Below, piece after piece: positions 1 to 5,825 of a stretch of 8,520 nucleotides of DNA. Every line of letters starts with the position of its first letter. The first letter of the stretch is position 1. This stretch comes from Candidatus Aenigmatarchaeota archaeon (GTDB lineage Archaea > Aenigmatarchaeota > Aenigmatarchaeia > PWEA01): NCBI GenBank assembly GCA_003554235.1, contig PWFY01000082.1, positions 1-8,520 of the forward strand, in the 5' to 3' direction. Under the pieces are notes generated by a model. That model did not search any database. It saw only the letters and a program-made list of their open reading frames with translations, and was not told the DNA's origin. Both the position numbers and the translations under genes were made by a program.

Positions 1-109
1 ACCTTTTCTTTCCCTTGTTCTTTTTTCTAGCCCTTTTCTTTATATCTTCCTTTTCCCAGAAGTTCCTGATCTCCTTTTCCAGTTCTCTGGGACTGTAACT
101 TTCATTCAT
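1..109 (-). CDS. ileS: Isoleucyl-tRNA synthetase, N-terminal fragment (partial)
   Basis: Thirty-six codons starting at ATG 109-107 run off the left edge of the window. The encoded start has an S-P-R-E-L-E-K-E-I-R-N-F-W-E-K core (residues 6-20) followed by a basic stretch ending in N-K-G-K-K-R. This is the usual opening of archaeal class I synthetases for Ile, Val and Leu, just before the HIGH-motif region, which lies outside the window. The spacing and the basic NKGKK segment resemble IleRS most; ValRS is the main alternative. The enzyme would charge tRNA-Ile in the cytoplasm. The frame is closed upstream by TAA at 145-143, and no other ATG lies between that stop and 109, so the start is well constrained. 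A TATA-like box at 150-141 would give a very short leader. What is seen is only the N-terminal tail; the identity is family-pattern recognition. Confidence 0.62.
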   Translation of the reverse strand, partial: MNESYSPRELEKEIRNFWEKEDIKKRARKKNKGKKR

Positions 110-140
110 AATACCAGACTCTAAATGATTCCTCCCTTTC

Positions 141-150
141 TTTTATATGC
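141..150 (-). promoter_or_regulatory. TATA box for the ileS-like gene
   Basis: Read on the minus strand this is GCATATAAAA. Its centre is about 36 bp upstream of the ATG at 109, so initiation about 25-27 bp downstream would leave a leader of roughly 10 nt. No clear Shine-Dalgarno sequence lies directly before the ATG, which fits a near-leaderless transcript. Confidence 0.45.
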
Positions 151-386
151 TTTTTCTTTGAAGTCCTGCAGTTTTTAAAGAAGTGGATCTGTCCGACTAC
201 TTCACCAACCATTGATAAAATATCCACCTACCATGAAAACACCACTATTTTATTTTCCTGTAAATTATTTAAACTTTTCCGGTTTCTGATTTATTTAAAT
301 TAGAATACACAATCTTTAACTGGGAATCTTAAAACCCAAGAGGATTTACTTGATAGGTATGTCCAACATTTTAAAGTTTCTAAGAG
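151..386. other. Divergent intergenic region without a convincing gene
   Basis: This AT-rich stretch separates the minus-strand synthetase gene from the plus-strand MBF1 gene. I see no RNA gene in it. Possible plus-strand TATA-like tracts for the MBF1 gene lie near 291-303 (TTATTTAAATTAG) and 327-336 (TCTTAAAACC), but neither is clearly better than the other. A 36-codon minus-strand frame (212-102) overlaps the synthetase start and was not accepted as a gene. Confidence 0.5.
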
Positions 387-390
387 GTGA
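383..390 (+). promoter_or_regulatory. Shine-Dalgarno sequence that decides the MBF1 start
   Basis: AGAGGTGA matches the anti-SD end of archaeal 16S rRNA. It lies 5 nt before TTG 396 and overlaps the alternative GTG at 387-389, so the GTG cannot be used with this site. Confidence 0.7.
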
Positions 391-395
391 TTTTC

Positions 396-869
396 TTGAA
401 ATGTGAGGTATGTGGATCGTCCGATGCGACGAAGACTGTATCTTTGGAGGGCAGCGACATGTCGGTCTGTGGCGAATGTTCTTCACTTGGTGAGGTAAAA
501 GGAGATCTTTCTGAAAGGAAGCAGAGGCTTGAAAGGGTAGAGGACAGAGTTTCCAAAAACTCGAGCCCTGTGGCTGCTGCAACATGGTCCGGTTCGGAAA
601 GGATGTTGAAGAAGGACTATGGGAGGGAAGTTAAAAAGGCAAGAGAGAACAAAAATCTCACGATGGAGGAGCTTTCGAAGAAAATATCAGTTAAAAAATC
701 AGTTATCAGGAGAATTGAGAACGAAGACCTCAAACCCGATGGGAAAATCTCCGAGAAACTCGAAAGAGAACTGGATATTGAACTCTACGATGAAAACGAG
801 GAAAACTCTTTTGAATCCGGAGGTCAAAATGAGAACCTGACGATAGGCGATGTTACAGAGGTGAAATAA
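396..869 (+). CDS. MBF1-type zinc-ribbon/HTH transcription regulator
   Basis: Archaeal homologue of multiprotein bridging factor 1, a DNA-binding regulator or coactivator that in eukaryotes links activators to TBP; the archaeal role is less clear. The 157-residue protein has an N-terminal zinc ribbon (C3-x2-C6 and C25-x2-C28), a charged linker (about 35-70), and a Cro/CI-type helix-turn-helix (about 75-130) containing the L-T-M-E-E-L-S and S-V-I-R-R-I-E-N signatures. The acidic tail ends in L-T-I-G-D-V-x-x-V-K, as in other archaeal MBF1 proteins. I place the start at TTG 396 because AGAGGTGA (383-390) is a strong Shine-Dalgarno sequence 5 nt upstream, and translation from there gives the family's typical M-K-C-E-V-C-G opening. 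A GTG at 387 in the same frame lies inside that Shine-Dalgarno sequence. The gene stands alone on the plus strand. Confidence 0.9.
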   Translation: MKCEVCGSSDATKTVSLEGSDMSVCGECSSLGEVKGDLSERKQRLERVEDRVSKNSSPVAAATWSGSERMLKKDYGREVKKARENKNLTMEELSKKISVKKSVIRRIENEDLKPDGKISEKLERELDIELYDENEENSFESGGQNENLTIGDVTEVK

Positions 870-878
870 TCCCTGCAG

Positions 879-885
879 CTTTTTA
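879..885 (+). terminator. Possible T-tract terminator after the MBF1 gene
   Basis: A run of five T (880-884) lies 10 nt after the MBF1 stop codon, just before the end of the convergent small ORF. Archaeal termination commonly uses short T tracts without a hairpin. The tract is short, so the call is weak. Confidence 0.3.
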
Positions 886-891
886 CAAAGT

Positions 892-1032
892 CTAGATAAA
901 GTTGCCTTCCAGAACCACTTCTTCTTTTTCTTCGTCTATCCAGTAGTATTTGTCATTGTATTTGATTATAGGACCCCTTTCCCAGGTTTTCACCTTTTCG
1001 CCCTCTTCCATTACTTTTGTGTAGCTAGGCAT
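892..1032 (-). CDS. Small protein of unknown function (46 aa)
   Basis: An open frame on the minus strand fills the gap between the MBF1 and ATPase genes. It encodes 46 residues (ATG 1032-1030, stop TAG 894-892), acidic and rich in Lys, Tyr and Trp. The second half alternates charged and beta-prone residues: G-P-I-I-K-Y, then Y-Y-W-I-D, then E-V-V-L-E-G. This suggests a small beta-rich fold. I do not recognise the family; there are no Cys pairs, signal peptide or membrane segment. Two starts are possible: ATG 1032 for 46 residues, or ATG 1011 for 39 residues. The latter would be leaderless if TAATATAT near 1040-1033 is the TATA box. The reading frame looks like coding sequence rather than chance, but it is short and no Shine-Dalgarno sequence is visible. 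Confidence 0.5.
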   Translation of the reverse strand: MPSYTKVMEEGEKVKTWERGPIIKYNDKYYWIDEEKEEVVLEGNFI

Positions 1033-1080
1033 ATATTAGAATTGGATTCGTTGTTTTAATTTTTTTGGCCTCCAAAAGGC

Positions 1081-1088
1081 TTATAAAG
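1081..1088 (+). promoter_or_regulatory. TATA box of the PIN-ATPase gene, possibly shared by the divergent small ORF
   Basis: TTATAAAG within GGCTTATAAAGC is a strong archaeal TATA box. Plus-strand initiation about 25 bp downstream (near 1108-1112) leaves a leader of about 45 nt before ATG 1154. The element is nearly palindromic: on the minus strand it reads CTTTATAA and could drive the small gene at 1032 from about 1058. Confidence 0.55.
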
Positions 1089-1093
1089 CTTAA

Positions 1094-1113
1094 GGTCAAT
1101 TCTAAAGCTGACC
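1094..1113. repeat. Inverted repeat GGTCA-N10-TGACC near the predicted transcription start
   Basis: GGTCA (1094-1098) and TGACC (1109-1113) are perfect inverted copies separated by 10 nt. They lie just downstream of the TATA box at 1081-1088 and straddle the predicted start point. The position suits a repressor site, but five-base arms can arise by chance. Confidence 0.3.
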
Positions 1114-1153
1114 CCTTCTCCGGTATACTGAAATTTAGGTTTAGGTGTTTGTG

Positions 1154-2971
1154 ATGACTGAGAAAAAGGATATGGAAAAAGAGAAGATAGTTCCAGACAC
1201 GTCTATACTTATAGACCAGAGACTATCAGAAATGGTTGAGAAAGGCGATTTGAAAAATACAAAGATAATTATACCTGAAGCAGTGGTTGATGAGTTACAG
1301 GCTCAGGCAAACAGAGGCAGAGAGACTGGTTTTGAGGGCCTTGATGAGATAAAAAGGTTGAGGACCTTCCAGGATAAAGGTATAGAGGTTTCGCATATAG
1401 GACGGAGGCCGACTGAAGAAGAGATAAAGCTTGCAAACAAGGGAAGAATAGATGCTCTGATAAAGGACCATGTTGACGAGGAGGATGCTATTCTTTACAC
1501 AGAGGACTATGTACAGTCACAGGTTGCCGAGGCAGAAGGTCTGGATGTTGTTTATGTGGAGCAGGAGGAGGAAGATAAACTTTTCATAGAGGATTACTTC
1601 GACGAAAAGACCATGAGTGTTCATCTTATCGAGGGCTGCGAACCCAAGGTTAAAAGGGGCTCTCCGGGTAATTTCAGACTTCAGAAGGTCTCTGAAGAGA
1701 CTTTGGATAAAGACGAATTGGAAAAACTTAGTAAGAATATACTTGATCTTGCAAGAAGGAAGGATAAAGCCGGGATAGAAATGTCAAAAAAAGGCGTGGA
1801 TATAGTTCAATACGACGACTACAGGATAGTTATAGCCAGACCGCCCTTCTCTCTCAAAAGAGAGATAACCGCTGTTAGACCGGTTGTAAAACTTACACTT
1901 GACGATTACTCGGTAACCAAAAAGCTTAGGAACAGACTTGAGGAAAAAGCAGAGGGCATACTTATAGCAGGTAGCCCTGGAAGCGGAAAGACAACCTTTG
2001 CCCAATCCCTCGCCGAGTTTTATTCTTCGCAGGGCAAGATAGTGAAGACCTTGGAATCGCCACGGGATTTGAATGTATCGAAGGAAATAACACAGTATAC
2101 AGAACTAGAAGGAAGGATGGACAATGCGGCAGACGCCTTACTTCTTGTCAGGCCGGACTATACCGTATACGATGAAGTCAGGAAGGGTTATGACTTCTCT
2201 ACATTTGCCGATCTCCGTCTCGCCGGTACCGGAATGGTTGGTGTTGTTCATGCCGCCGATCCAATTGATGCAGTCCAGAGGTTCGTCGGAAGAACGGAGC
2301 TTGGTATGATACCACACGTTCTTGATACAATAATTCACATAGATTCAGGTGATATAACCAAGGTATACTCCTTGTCTATGAACGTTAAGGTCCCATCGGG
2401 TATGCAGGAGCAGGATCTTGCAAGACCTGTTATAGATATAAGGGACTTCGAGACCAAGGAATTGGAATATGAAATATATACCTACGGAGAAGAAAATATT
2501 GTAGTGCCTGTGCAGGAGGAAAAAGAGAAGGGTGTTCAGAGACTGGCGAAGGATAAGATAATTCAGGAACTAAGGAGCTTTGATGACAATCCTGAGGTGG
2601 AATTTGTTTCCGATGACAGGATAGTAGCCAAGGTCGATAATGACAACATAGCCCAGCTCATAGGTAAGAATGGGAAGACCGTTGATAAGATCGAGGACAA
2701 GCTTGGCGTGAAGATAGATGTTGAGCCGAAGACTAAGACAACAGGCGATAAGATAGACTTTGAAATGGGGGAAGCCGGTGCTCATGTGGTTTTTAATTTT
2801 GATAACAAATATTCCGGCGAGAATGCGAACATATACATAGACAAGGAATACTTTTTTACTGCAACAGTTGGCAAGAACGGTGAAATAAAACTTACAAAGA
2901 ACTCGGATTTAGGTGAAAAGATTGTCAGGGCGCTTGCAAGCAACAAAAAGATAGAGGTCTATGTTTCCTGA
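1154..2971 (+). CDS. PIN domain-ATPase-KH domain protein
   Basis: A 605-residue member of the archaeal family combining a PIN (PilT N-terminus) nuclease fold with a secretion-type ATPase. From ATG 1154, the PIN domain (about 10-135) shows the acidic residues expected of a metal-dependent RNase: D15 in P-D-T-S, E42 in P-E-A-V-V-D-E-L, D111 in E-D-A-I-L, and D118. The central ATPase of the PilT/VirB11 type (about 235-410) has Walker A G-S-P-G-S-G-K-T-T at 273-281, a D-E pair at 340-341 (Walker B region) and a V-V-H-A box near 364-367. A KH RNA-binding domain follows, with its G-K-N-G loop at 504-507, and then about 65 residues of uncharacterised C-terminal domain. The family's function is not settled; RNA processing or remodelling is an inference from the domains. 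The start is ATG 1154, with AGGTG (1143-1147) 6 nt upstream; an in-frame GTG at 1145 overlaps that site. The gene is monocistronic and convergent with the transporter gene. Confidence 0.9.
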   Translation: MTEKKDMEKEKIVPDTSILIDQRLSEMVEKGDLKNTKIIIPEAVVDELQAQANRGRETGFEGLDEIKRLRTFQDKGIEVSHIGRRPTEEEIKLANKGRIDALIKDHVDEEDAILYTEDYVQSQVAEAEGLDVVYVEQEEEDKLFIEDYFDEKTMSVHLIEGCEPKVKRGSPGNFRLQKVSEETLDKDELEKLSKNILDLARRKDKAGIEMSKKGVDIVQYDDYRIVIARPPFSLKREITAVRPVVKLTLDDYSVTKKLRNRLEEKAEGILIAGSPGSGKTTFAQSLAEFYSSQGKIVKTLESPRDLNVSKEITQYTELEGRMDNAADALLLVRPDYTVYDEVRKGYDFSTFADLRLAGTGMVGVVHAADPIDAVQRFVGRTELGMIPHVLDTIIHIDSGDITKVYSLSMNVKVPSGMQEQDLARPVIDIRDFETKELEYEIYTYGEENIVVPVQEEKEKGVQRLAKDKIIQELRSFDDNPEVEFVSDDRIVAKVDNDNIAQLIGKNGKTVDKIEDKLGVKIDVEPKTKTTGDKIDFEMGEAGAHVVFNFDNKYSGENANIYIDKEYFFTATVGKNGEIKLTKNSDLGEKIVRALASNKKIEVYVS

Positions 2972-2978
2972 AAAATAA
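2971..2978 (-). terminator. T-tract terminator of the transporter gene
   Basis: Read on the minus strand this is TTATTTTT, 13 nt after the transporter stop codon (2994-2992). It overlaps the last base of the convergent ATPase gene. The two genes are separated by only 20 nt, so their transcripts probably overlap at the 3' ends. Confidence 0.35.
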
Positions 2979-2991
2979 CAGTTCGATCACT

Positions 2992-5163
2992 TCAGGCTAG
3001 GGTACTTTCCTTCGTCGAATCATGTACAAACAAAAACGACTTTTTGCCTGTTTCAGATATTTTTGAGATAGATTTAACATCCGAACCTTCAAATGGTATT
3101 ATATGCAGATCACCGCTGCGTGCTTCCTTGAGTACTTTATCAAATTCTTCAACAACAACATTGACTTCTGTTGATCTCGGGAACCTTGCCTCGTAGAGCA
3201 GCTTATGGAGGTAGCCCTGAGCAGCTGCAGCCTGCTCTTCGTCTTCAACAGCCATCCAGATATTTATCTTACCGTTCCAGTTCTCTTTGATGCTATATGC
3301 AACCAGGAGGGAAAGATCGTAGTACCTTTCCTCGAAGAGATTTTTTTCAAGTGCCTTGGGCGATATCCAGACATGTATATCCTCCTGTGATCCCAACCCT
3401 ACCTCTTCGTCTTTGTCCATGAGCATCACACCGCAGTTGTTTTCTTCGGCAGTAGATATTATACTTTCTATTTCTTCGTTTTTCAGTCCCTCTGGGCCGT
3501 ATGGAAGGAAAAGTATATTTGGCGAGAAGACCTGGCTTTTTATGGCCTCCATTGAAATTATAACAGAGTTGACATAGTCCTGTGCATCTATAGTAGAGAA
3601 AGTTGTGAATATCTCCTTGTCTTCAAACTTATCAACAACATCTGGAATTTTTTCAAGGCTCGATTTTCTTTTTCCTGGGGCTGTATCATCATCCTCGAGG
3701 TTAAGGCCAAGGACCGTCATTCTTCCATGGGGATAAGCTATGGACCTTATTATCGGGAAATTTCCTATCAGGGATTCGTGGTGCACCACAGGAACAAGCA
3801 TATTTGGTTTCCATGTGTGGCTTGAGGATTCAGGCAGCCTCCGGCTTTTCTCGGCTGCCCATTCTGAAAGGGCTTGGAAAAGACCTGACCTCACATCATC
3901 GTGTTTTTCGTCCATGGGCTTTTTTGAAAGAACCATGTAGATTATTATTACTGCAACCGAAGCAACAATCCCTGCGTAAGGGTTTACTATGAACATCATT
4001 GTCAAAGAAGCTACAAAACCATAGAAAGGTACAAAGCCTGGCACTTTGAAGGTTGGACGGAAGCTCCTTAACTCAAGTCTTTGTTCTATAAAGACAGATA
4101 GGTTTATGCTCGAATACGTTATTAAGAAGAACATCGTCAGTACTTGGGCTACAGAATCAAGGTTCCCTAGAAAAAGCAGGGGAATTATTATGAGGCAGGT
4201 TGCGAATACTGCGTTCCTTGGTTCTCCTCCTTTTGAGATTTTGCCAAAGAATCTGCTCTTTGGAAGGATTTTTTTATTTCCCATTGCTTGCAGTATCCTC
4301 GGTGCTGCCATAAGCATTGTTAGAGCACTCGAGAACGTTGCAGCCAGTATCCCTAGTGCTACTAGCTCAGGAAGAAAGGACATGTTTGCAAGTATGAGCG
4401 TGTCATCCAACAGCTGAGCAGGCGTCGCCGAATATGATATTAGGACGGCTACAGCAAGATATATTATGGTTGTCGCTCCCAGACCGTATAGTATTCCCTT
4501 TGGAATCTGTTTCTTTGGATCGGTGAGTTCCCCGGACATTCCTATCCCTGACATTAGGCCTGTGCCGGCCGGAAAGAATATCGCAAAAAGCGTCCAAAAG
4601 GAGGGTCCTTCTCCTGTTACCAGGGGAACTGAAAGTTCTGTAGGTTCTAAAAAACCGCCTGCAAAAATGACTGCAAGTGCTAGACATATCAGAATAAATA
4701 CTCCAACCTGAACCTTCACTGCAAAATCTGTTTTTATTACTGTAATTAAAAACAGCAAAGCGAATGTAATTAGGGCTACCACGGTCATGCTGTGATTTGG
4801 AAAAACAAATTTCCATGCCTCTGCAAAACCAAATACATAAAGTGCAACAGAGAATGCTTGGGCGAGATATAACGGAACTCCTATACTACCTCCTATCTCC
4901 AGACCCAGTGTTTTTGTTACTATAGAGTATGCCCCTCCCGATCCTATTCGTATATTACTGGCTATAGAGCTCAAAGAAAGAGCTGTTGCGAGAGTTACAG
5001 ATACGGTGAGGATTATTATGGCAATAGCTCCAAGAATTCCTGCTCCTCCGATGATGTATCCTAGACGTAGAAATAATATGACACCTACTATGCTTAGGAA
5101 TGTAGGCACAAAGACACCATAGAAGGCTCCGAATCTTCGTGTACCTGTTTCTTTTCGGGGCAT
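2992..5163 (-). CDS. Cation-chloride cotransporter homologue (SLC12/CCC family)
   Basis: A 723-residue APC-superfamily membrane protein, closest in pattern to the NKCC/NCC/KCC family. It would move chloride with Na+ and/or K+ across the cytoplasmic membrane. About twelve helices lie between residues 15 and 412, followed by a soluble C-terminal domain of about 310 residues, as in eukaryotic members. TM1 has G-V-I-L-F-L-R-L (27-34). The TM3 region has Y109 in A-L-Y-V-F-G-F-A-E. TM6 has F-A-I-F-F-P-A-G-T-G (193-202) followed by S-G-E-L-T-D-P-K. TM8 has the T-F-S-S-A-L serine pair (S278, S279). TM10 has Y350 in I-T-Y-S-S-I-N-L-S-V-F, then the F-R-P-T-F-K linker. D-D-V-R-S-G-L (422-428) opens the C-terminal domain, as in SLC12 proteins. 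AGAGGT (5172-5167) lies 3 nt before the ATG. A general amino-acid permease is much less likely. Confidence 0.85.
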   Translation of the reverse strand: MPRKETGTRRFGAFYGVFVPTFLSIVGVILFLRLGYIIGGAGILGAIAIIILTVSVTLATALSLSSIASNIRIGSGGAYSIVTKTLGLEIGGSIGVPLYLAQAFSVALYVFGFAEAWKFVFPNHSMTVVALITFALLFLITVIKTDFAVKVQVGVFILICLALAVIFAGGFLEPTELSVPLVTGEGPSFWTLFAIFFPAGTGLMSGIGMSGELTDPKKQIPKGILYGLGATTIIYLAVAVLISYSATPAQLLDDTLILANMSFLPELVALGILAATFSSALTMLMAAPRILQAMGNKKILPKSRFFGKISKGGEPRNAVFATCLIIIPLLFLGNLDSVAQVLTMFFLITYSSINLSVFIEQRLELRSFRPTFKVPGFVPFYGFVASLTMMFIVNPYAGIVASVAVIIIYMVLSKKPMDEKHDDVRSGLFQALSEWAAEKSRRLPESSSHTWKPNMLVPVVHHESLIGNFPIIRSIAYPHGRMTVLGLNLEDDDTAPGKRKSSLEKIPDVVDKFEDKEIFTTFSTIDAQDYVNSVIISMEAIKSQVFSPNILFLPYGPEGLKNEEIESIISTAEENNCGVMLMDKDEEVGLGSQEDIHVWISPKALEKNLFEERYYDLSLLVAYSIKENWNGKINIWMAVEDEEQAAAAQGYLHKLLYEARFPRSTEVNVVVEEFDKVLKEARSGDLHIIPFEGSDVKSISKISETGKKSFLFVHDSTKESTLA

Positions 5164-5190
5164 TTTACCTCTTTATATTCATGGTTATGA

Positions 5191-5200
5191 AGTTTTTATT
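5191..5200 (-). promoter_or_regulatory. TATA box of the transporter gene
   Basis: AATAAAAACT on the minus strand is centred about 33 bp ahead of the ATG at 5163. This predicts a start point just upstream of the Shine-Dalgarno AGAGGT at 5172-5167 and a very short leader. Confidence 0.4.
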
Positions 5201-5206
5201 AGTTAA

Positions 5207-5229
5207 GTCTCAAAGAATAAGAAGAAAAT
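5207..5229 (-). terminator. T-rich terminator after tRNA-Thr
   Basis: Immediately after the encoded CCA end of the tRNA, the minus strand carries a pyrimidine tract (ATTTTCTTCTTATTCTTTG). Such T/C-rich tracts end archaeal tRNA transcripts. The tract lies between the tRNA and the promoter of the transporter gene. Confidence 0.5.
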
Positions 5230-5441
5230 TGGAGCCTCGGGCGGGATTTGAACCCGCGACCTCGTCCTTTTCGTAATCCCCTTTCGCGATTTGGAAGTAT
5301 TTCTTAACTAAGTTCCAATTATTCGAAACCACATGGATTCAAAAACTTCCATAATTTGCGATCCCCAACGCAAATACGTTTCTACAGCTCGCTGTAAAAA
5401 GGTTTTACCAAGGACGCGCTCTACCCCTGAGCCACCGAGGC
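5230..5441 (-). tRNA. tRNA-Thr(GGT) with a 137-nt intron
   Basis: All parts of the cloverleaf are present on the minus strand. The acceptor stem GCCTCGG (5441-5435) pairs perfectly with CCGAGGC (5240-5234). T8 and G9 follow, then the D stem GCTC/GAGC with a seven-base loop. The anticodon stem CGTCC (5416-5412) pairs with GGACG (5267-5263). The spliced anticodon loop reads TTGGTAA, giving anticodon GGT, which reads the Thr codon ACC. The variable loop is AGGTC. The T stem GCGGG/CCCGC closes the loop TTCAAAT. Discriminator base T (5233), common for archaeal tRNA-Thr, is followed by an encoded CCA (5232-5230). The spliced tRNA is 75 nt with CCA. The intron sits after base 37, the canonical archaeal site. 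The 5' end is only 4 nt after the stop codon of the upstream zinc-ribbon gene. Confidence 0.95.
5269..5405 (-). other. Intron of tRNA-Thr(GGT)
   Basis: The 137-nt insert lies between bases 37 and 38. A run of A at both ends makes the exact cut ambiguous by one or two bases without changing the product. It is long for an archaeal tRNA intron and can fold into three hairpins: 5396-5392 with 5387-5383 (five pairs, loop CGAG); 5375-5369 with 5360-5354 (seven pairs, eight-base loop); and 5351-5345 with 5298-5292 (seven pairs enclosing about 46 nt). CCTTT (5402-5398) can pair with AAAGG (5284-5280), and GTAA (5408-5405) with TTAC (5276-5273), next to the extended anticodon stem. This resembles a relaxed rather than a textbook bulge-helix-bulge. 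I see no C/D box pair and no meaningful protein frame. Confidence 0.85.
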
Positions 5442-5445
5442 TCTT

Positions 5446-5802
5446 TTACGCATCAGGGCCTTTTTTCTTACGGTCTACTTTATCCTTTAGCCGTGGTACT
5501 GAAAAGCTTTTTTCGCAGTTTTCGCACTTGACCCAGAAAGGCCTTTTGTATTCTGTCTTCCTGAAGCCGTGATTCTGGCACCTTGGACATATATACTCTA
5601 CCTTTGCAAGATCCTCATCTTCTTCCTGTACAACCCTTACTGTTCCTATTATCTCACCGTCATCGTTTTTCTTGTCCTGCCAGGTCGTAAACTTGACATT
5701 TCCAGGATCTATCTTACCCTCTTTTACCATCTCATTAATTTTTTCAAGTTTGAGGTTTTCTTTGCCCTTGACCTTTTCACAGTCTTCTAGTTCTTTGCTC
5801 AT
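5446..5802 (-). CDS. Small zinc-ribbon protein of unknown function
   Basis: A 118-residue highly charged protein. The N-terminal third (about 1-35) is Lys/Glu-rich and probably helical. The middle (about 36-68) has a beta-prone segment, I-I-G-T-V-R-V-V. A zinc ribbon follows, with C72-P-R-C75 and C93-E-N-C96 separated by a 17-residue aromatic and basic stretch. The tail is strongly basic and ends in K-K-K-G-P-D-A. There is no signal peptide or membrane segment, so it is cytoplasmic; the basic tail and ribbon suggest nucleic-acid or ribosome contact, which is inference. I do not recognise the family. The start at ATG 5802 is supported by a TATA box at 5835-5826 that predicts a leaderless or nearly leaderless message; no Shine-Dalgarno sequence is present. 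The stop codon lies 4 nt ahead of tRNA-Thr, so a common transcript is possible. Confidence 0.8.
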   Translation of the reverse strand: MSKELEDCEKVKGKENLKLEKINEMVKEGKIDPGNVKFTTWQDKKNDDGEIIGTVRVVQEEDEDLAKVEYICPRCQNHGFRKTEYKRPFWVKCENCEKSFSVPRLKDKVDRKKKGPDA

Positions 5803-5825
5803 AACAACAAAGATTTTGGGAAGGG

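Noticed and set aside
102..212. A 36-codon minus-strand frame whose stop codon overlaps the start region of the ileS-like gene, as a possible upstream leader peptide.
   Set aside because: Its composition looks random, its Shine-Dalgarno candidate is too far away (about 11 nt), and the best TATA box for the synthetase lies inside it.
5269..5405. Homing endonuclease, or C/D or H/ACA guide RNA, within the tRNA intron.
   Set aside because: 137 nt is far too short for a homing endonuclease, and no RUGAUGA/CUGA box pair or convincing H/ACA layout is visible.
5230..5441. tRNA gene as an integration site of a mobile element.
   Set aside because: No integrase, direct repeat of the tRNA 3' end, or change in gene character is seen on either side.
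5333..5572. A 79-codon plus-strand frame crossing the tRNA intron, tRNA 5' half and zinc-ribbon gene.
   Set aside because: It is antisense to a clear tRNA and a supported gene; its protein has no plausible features.
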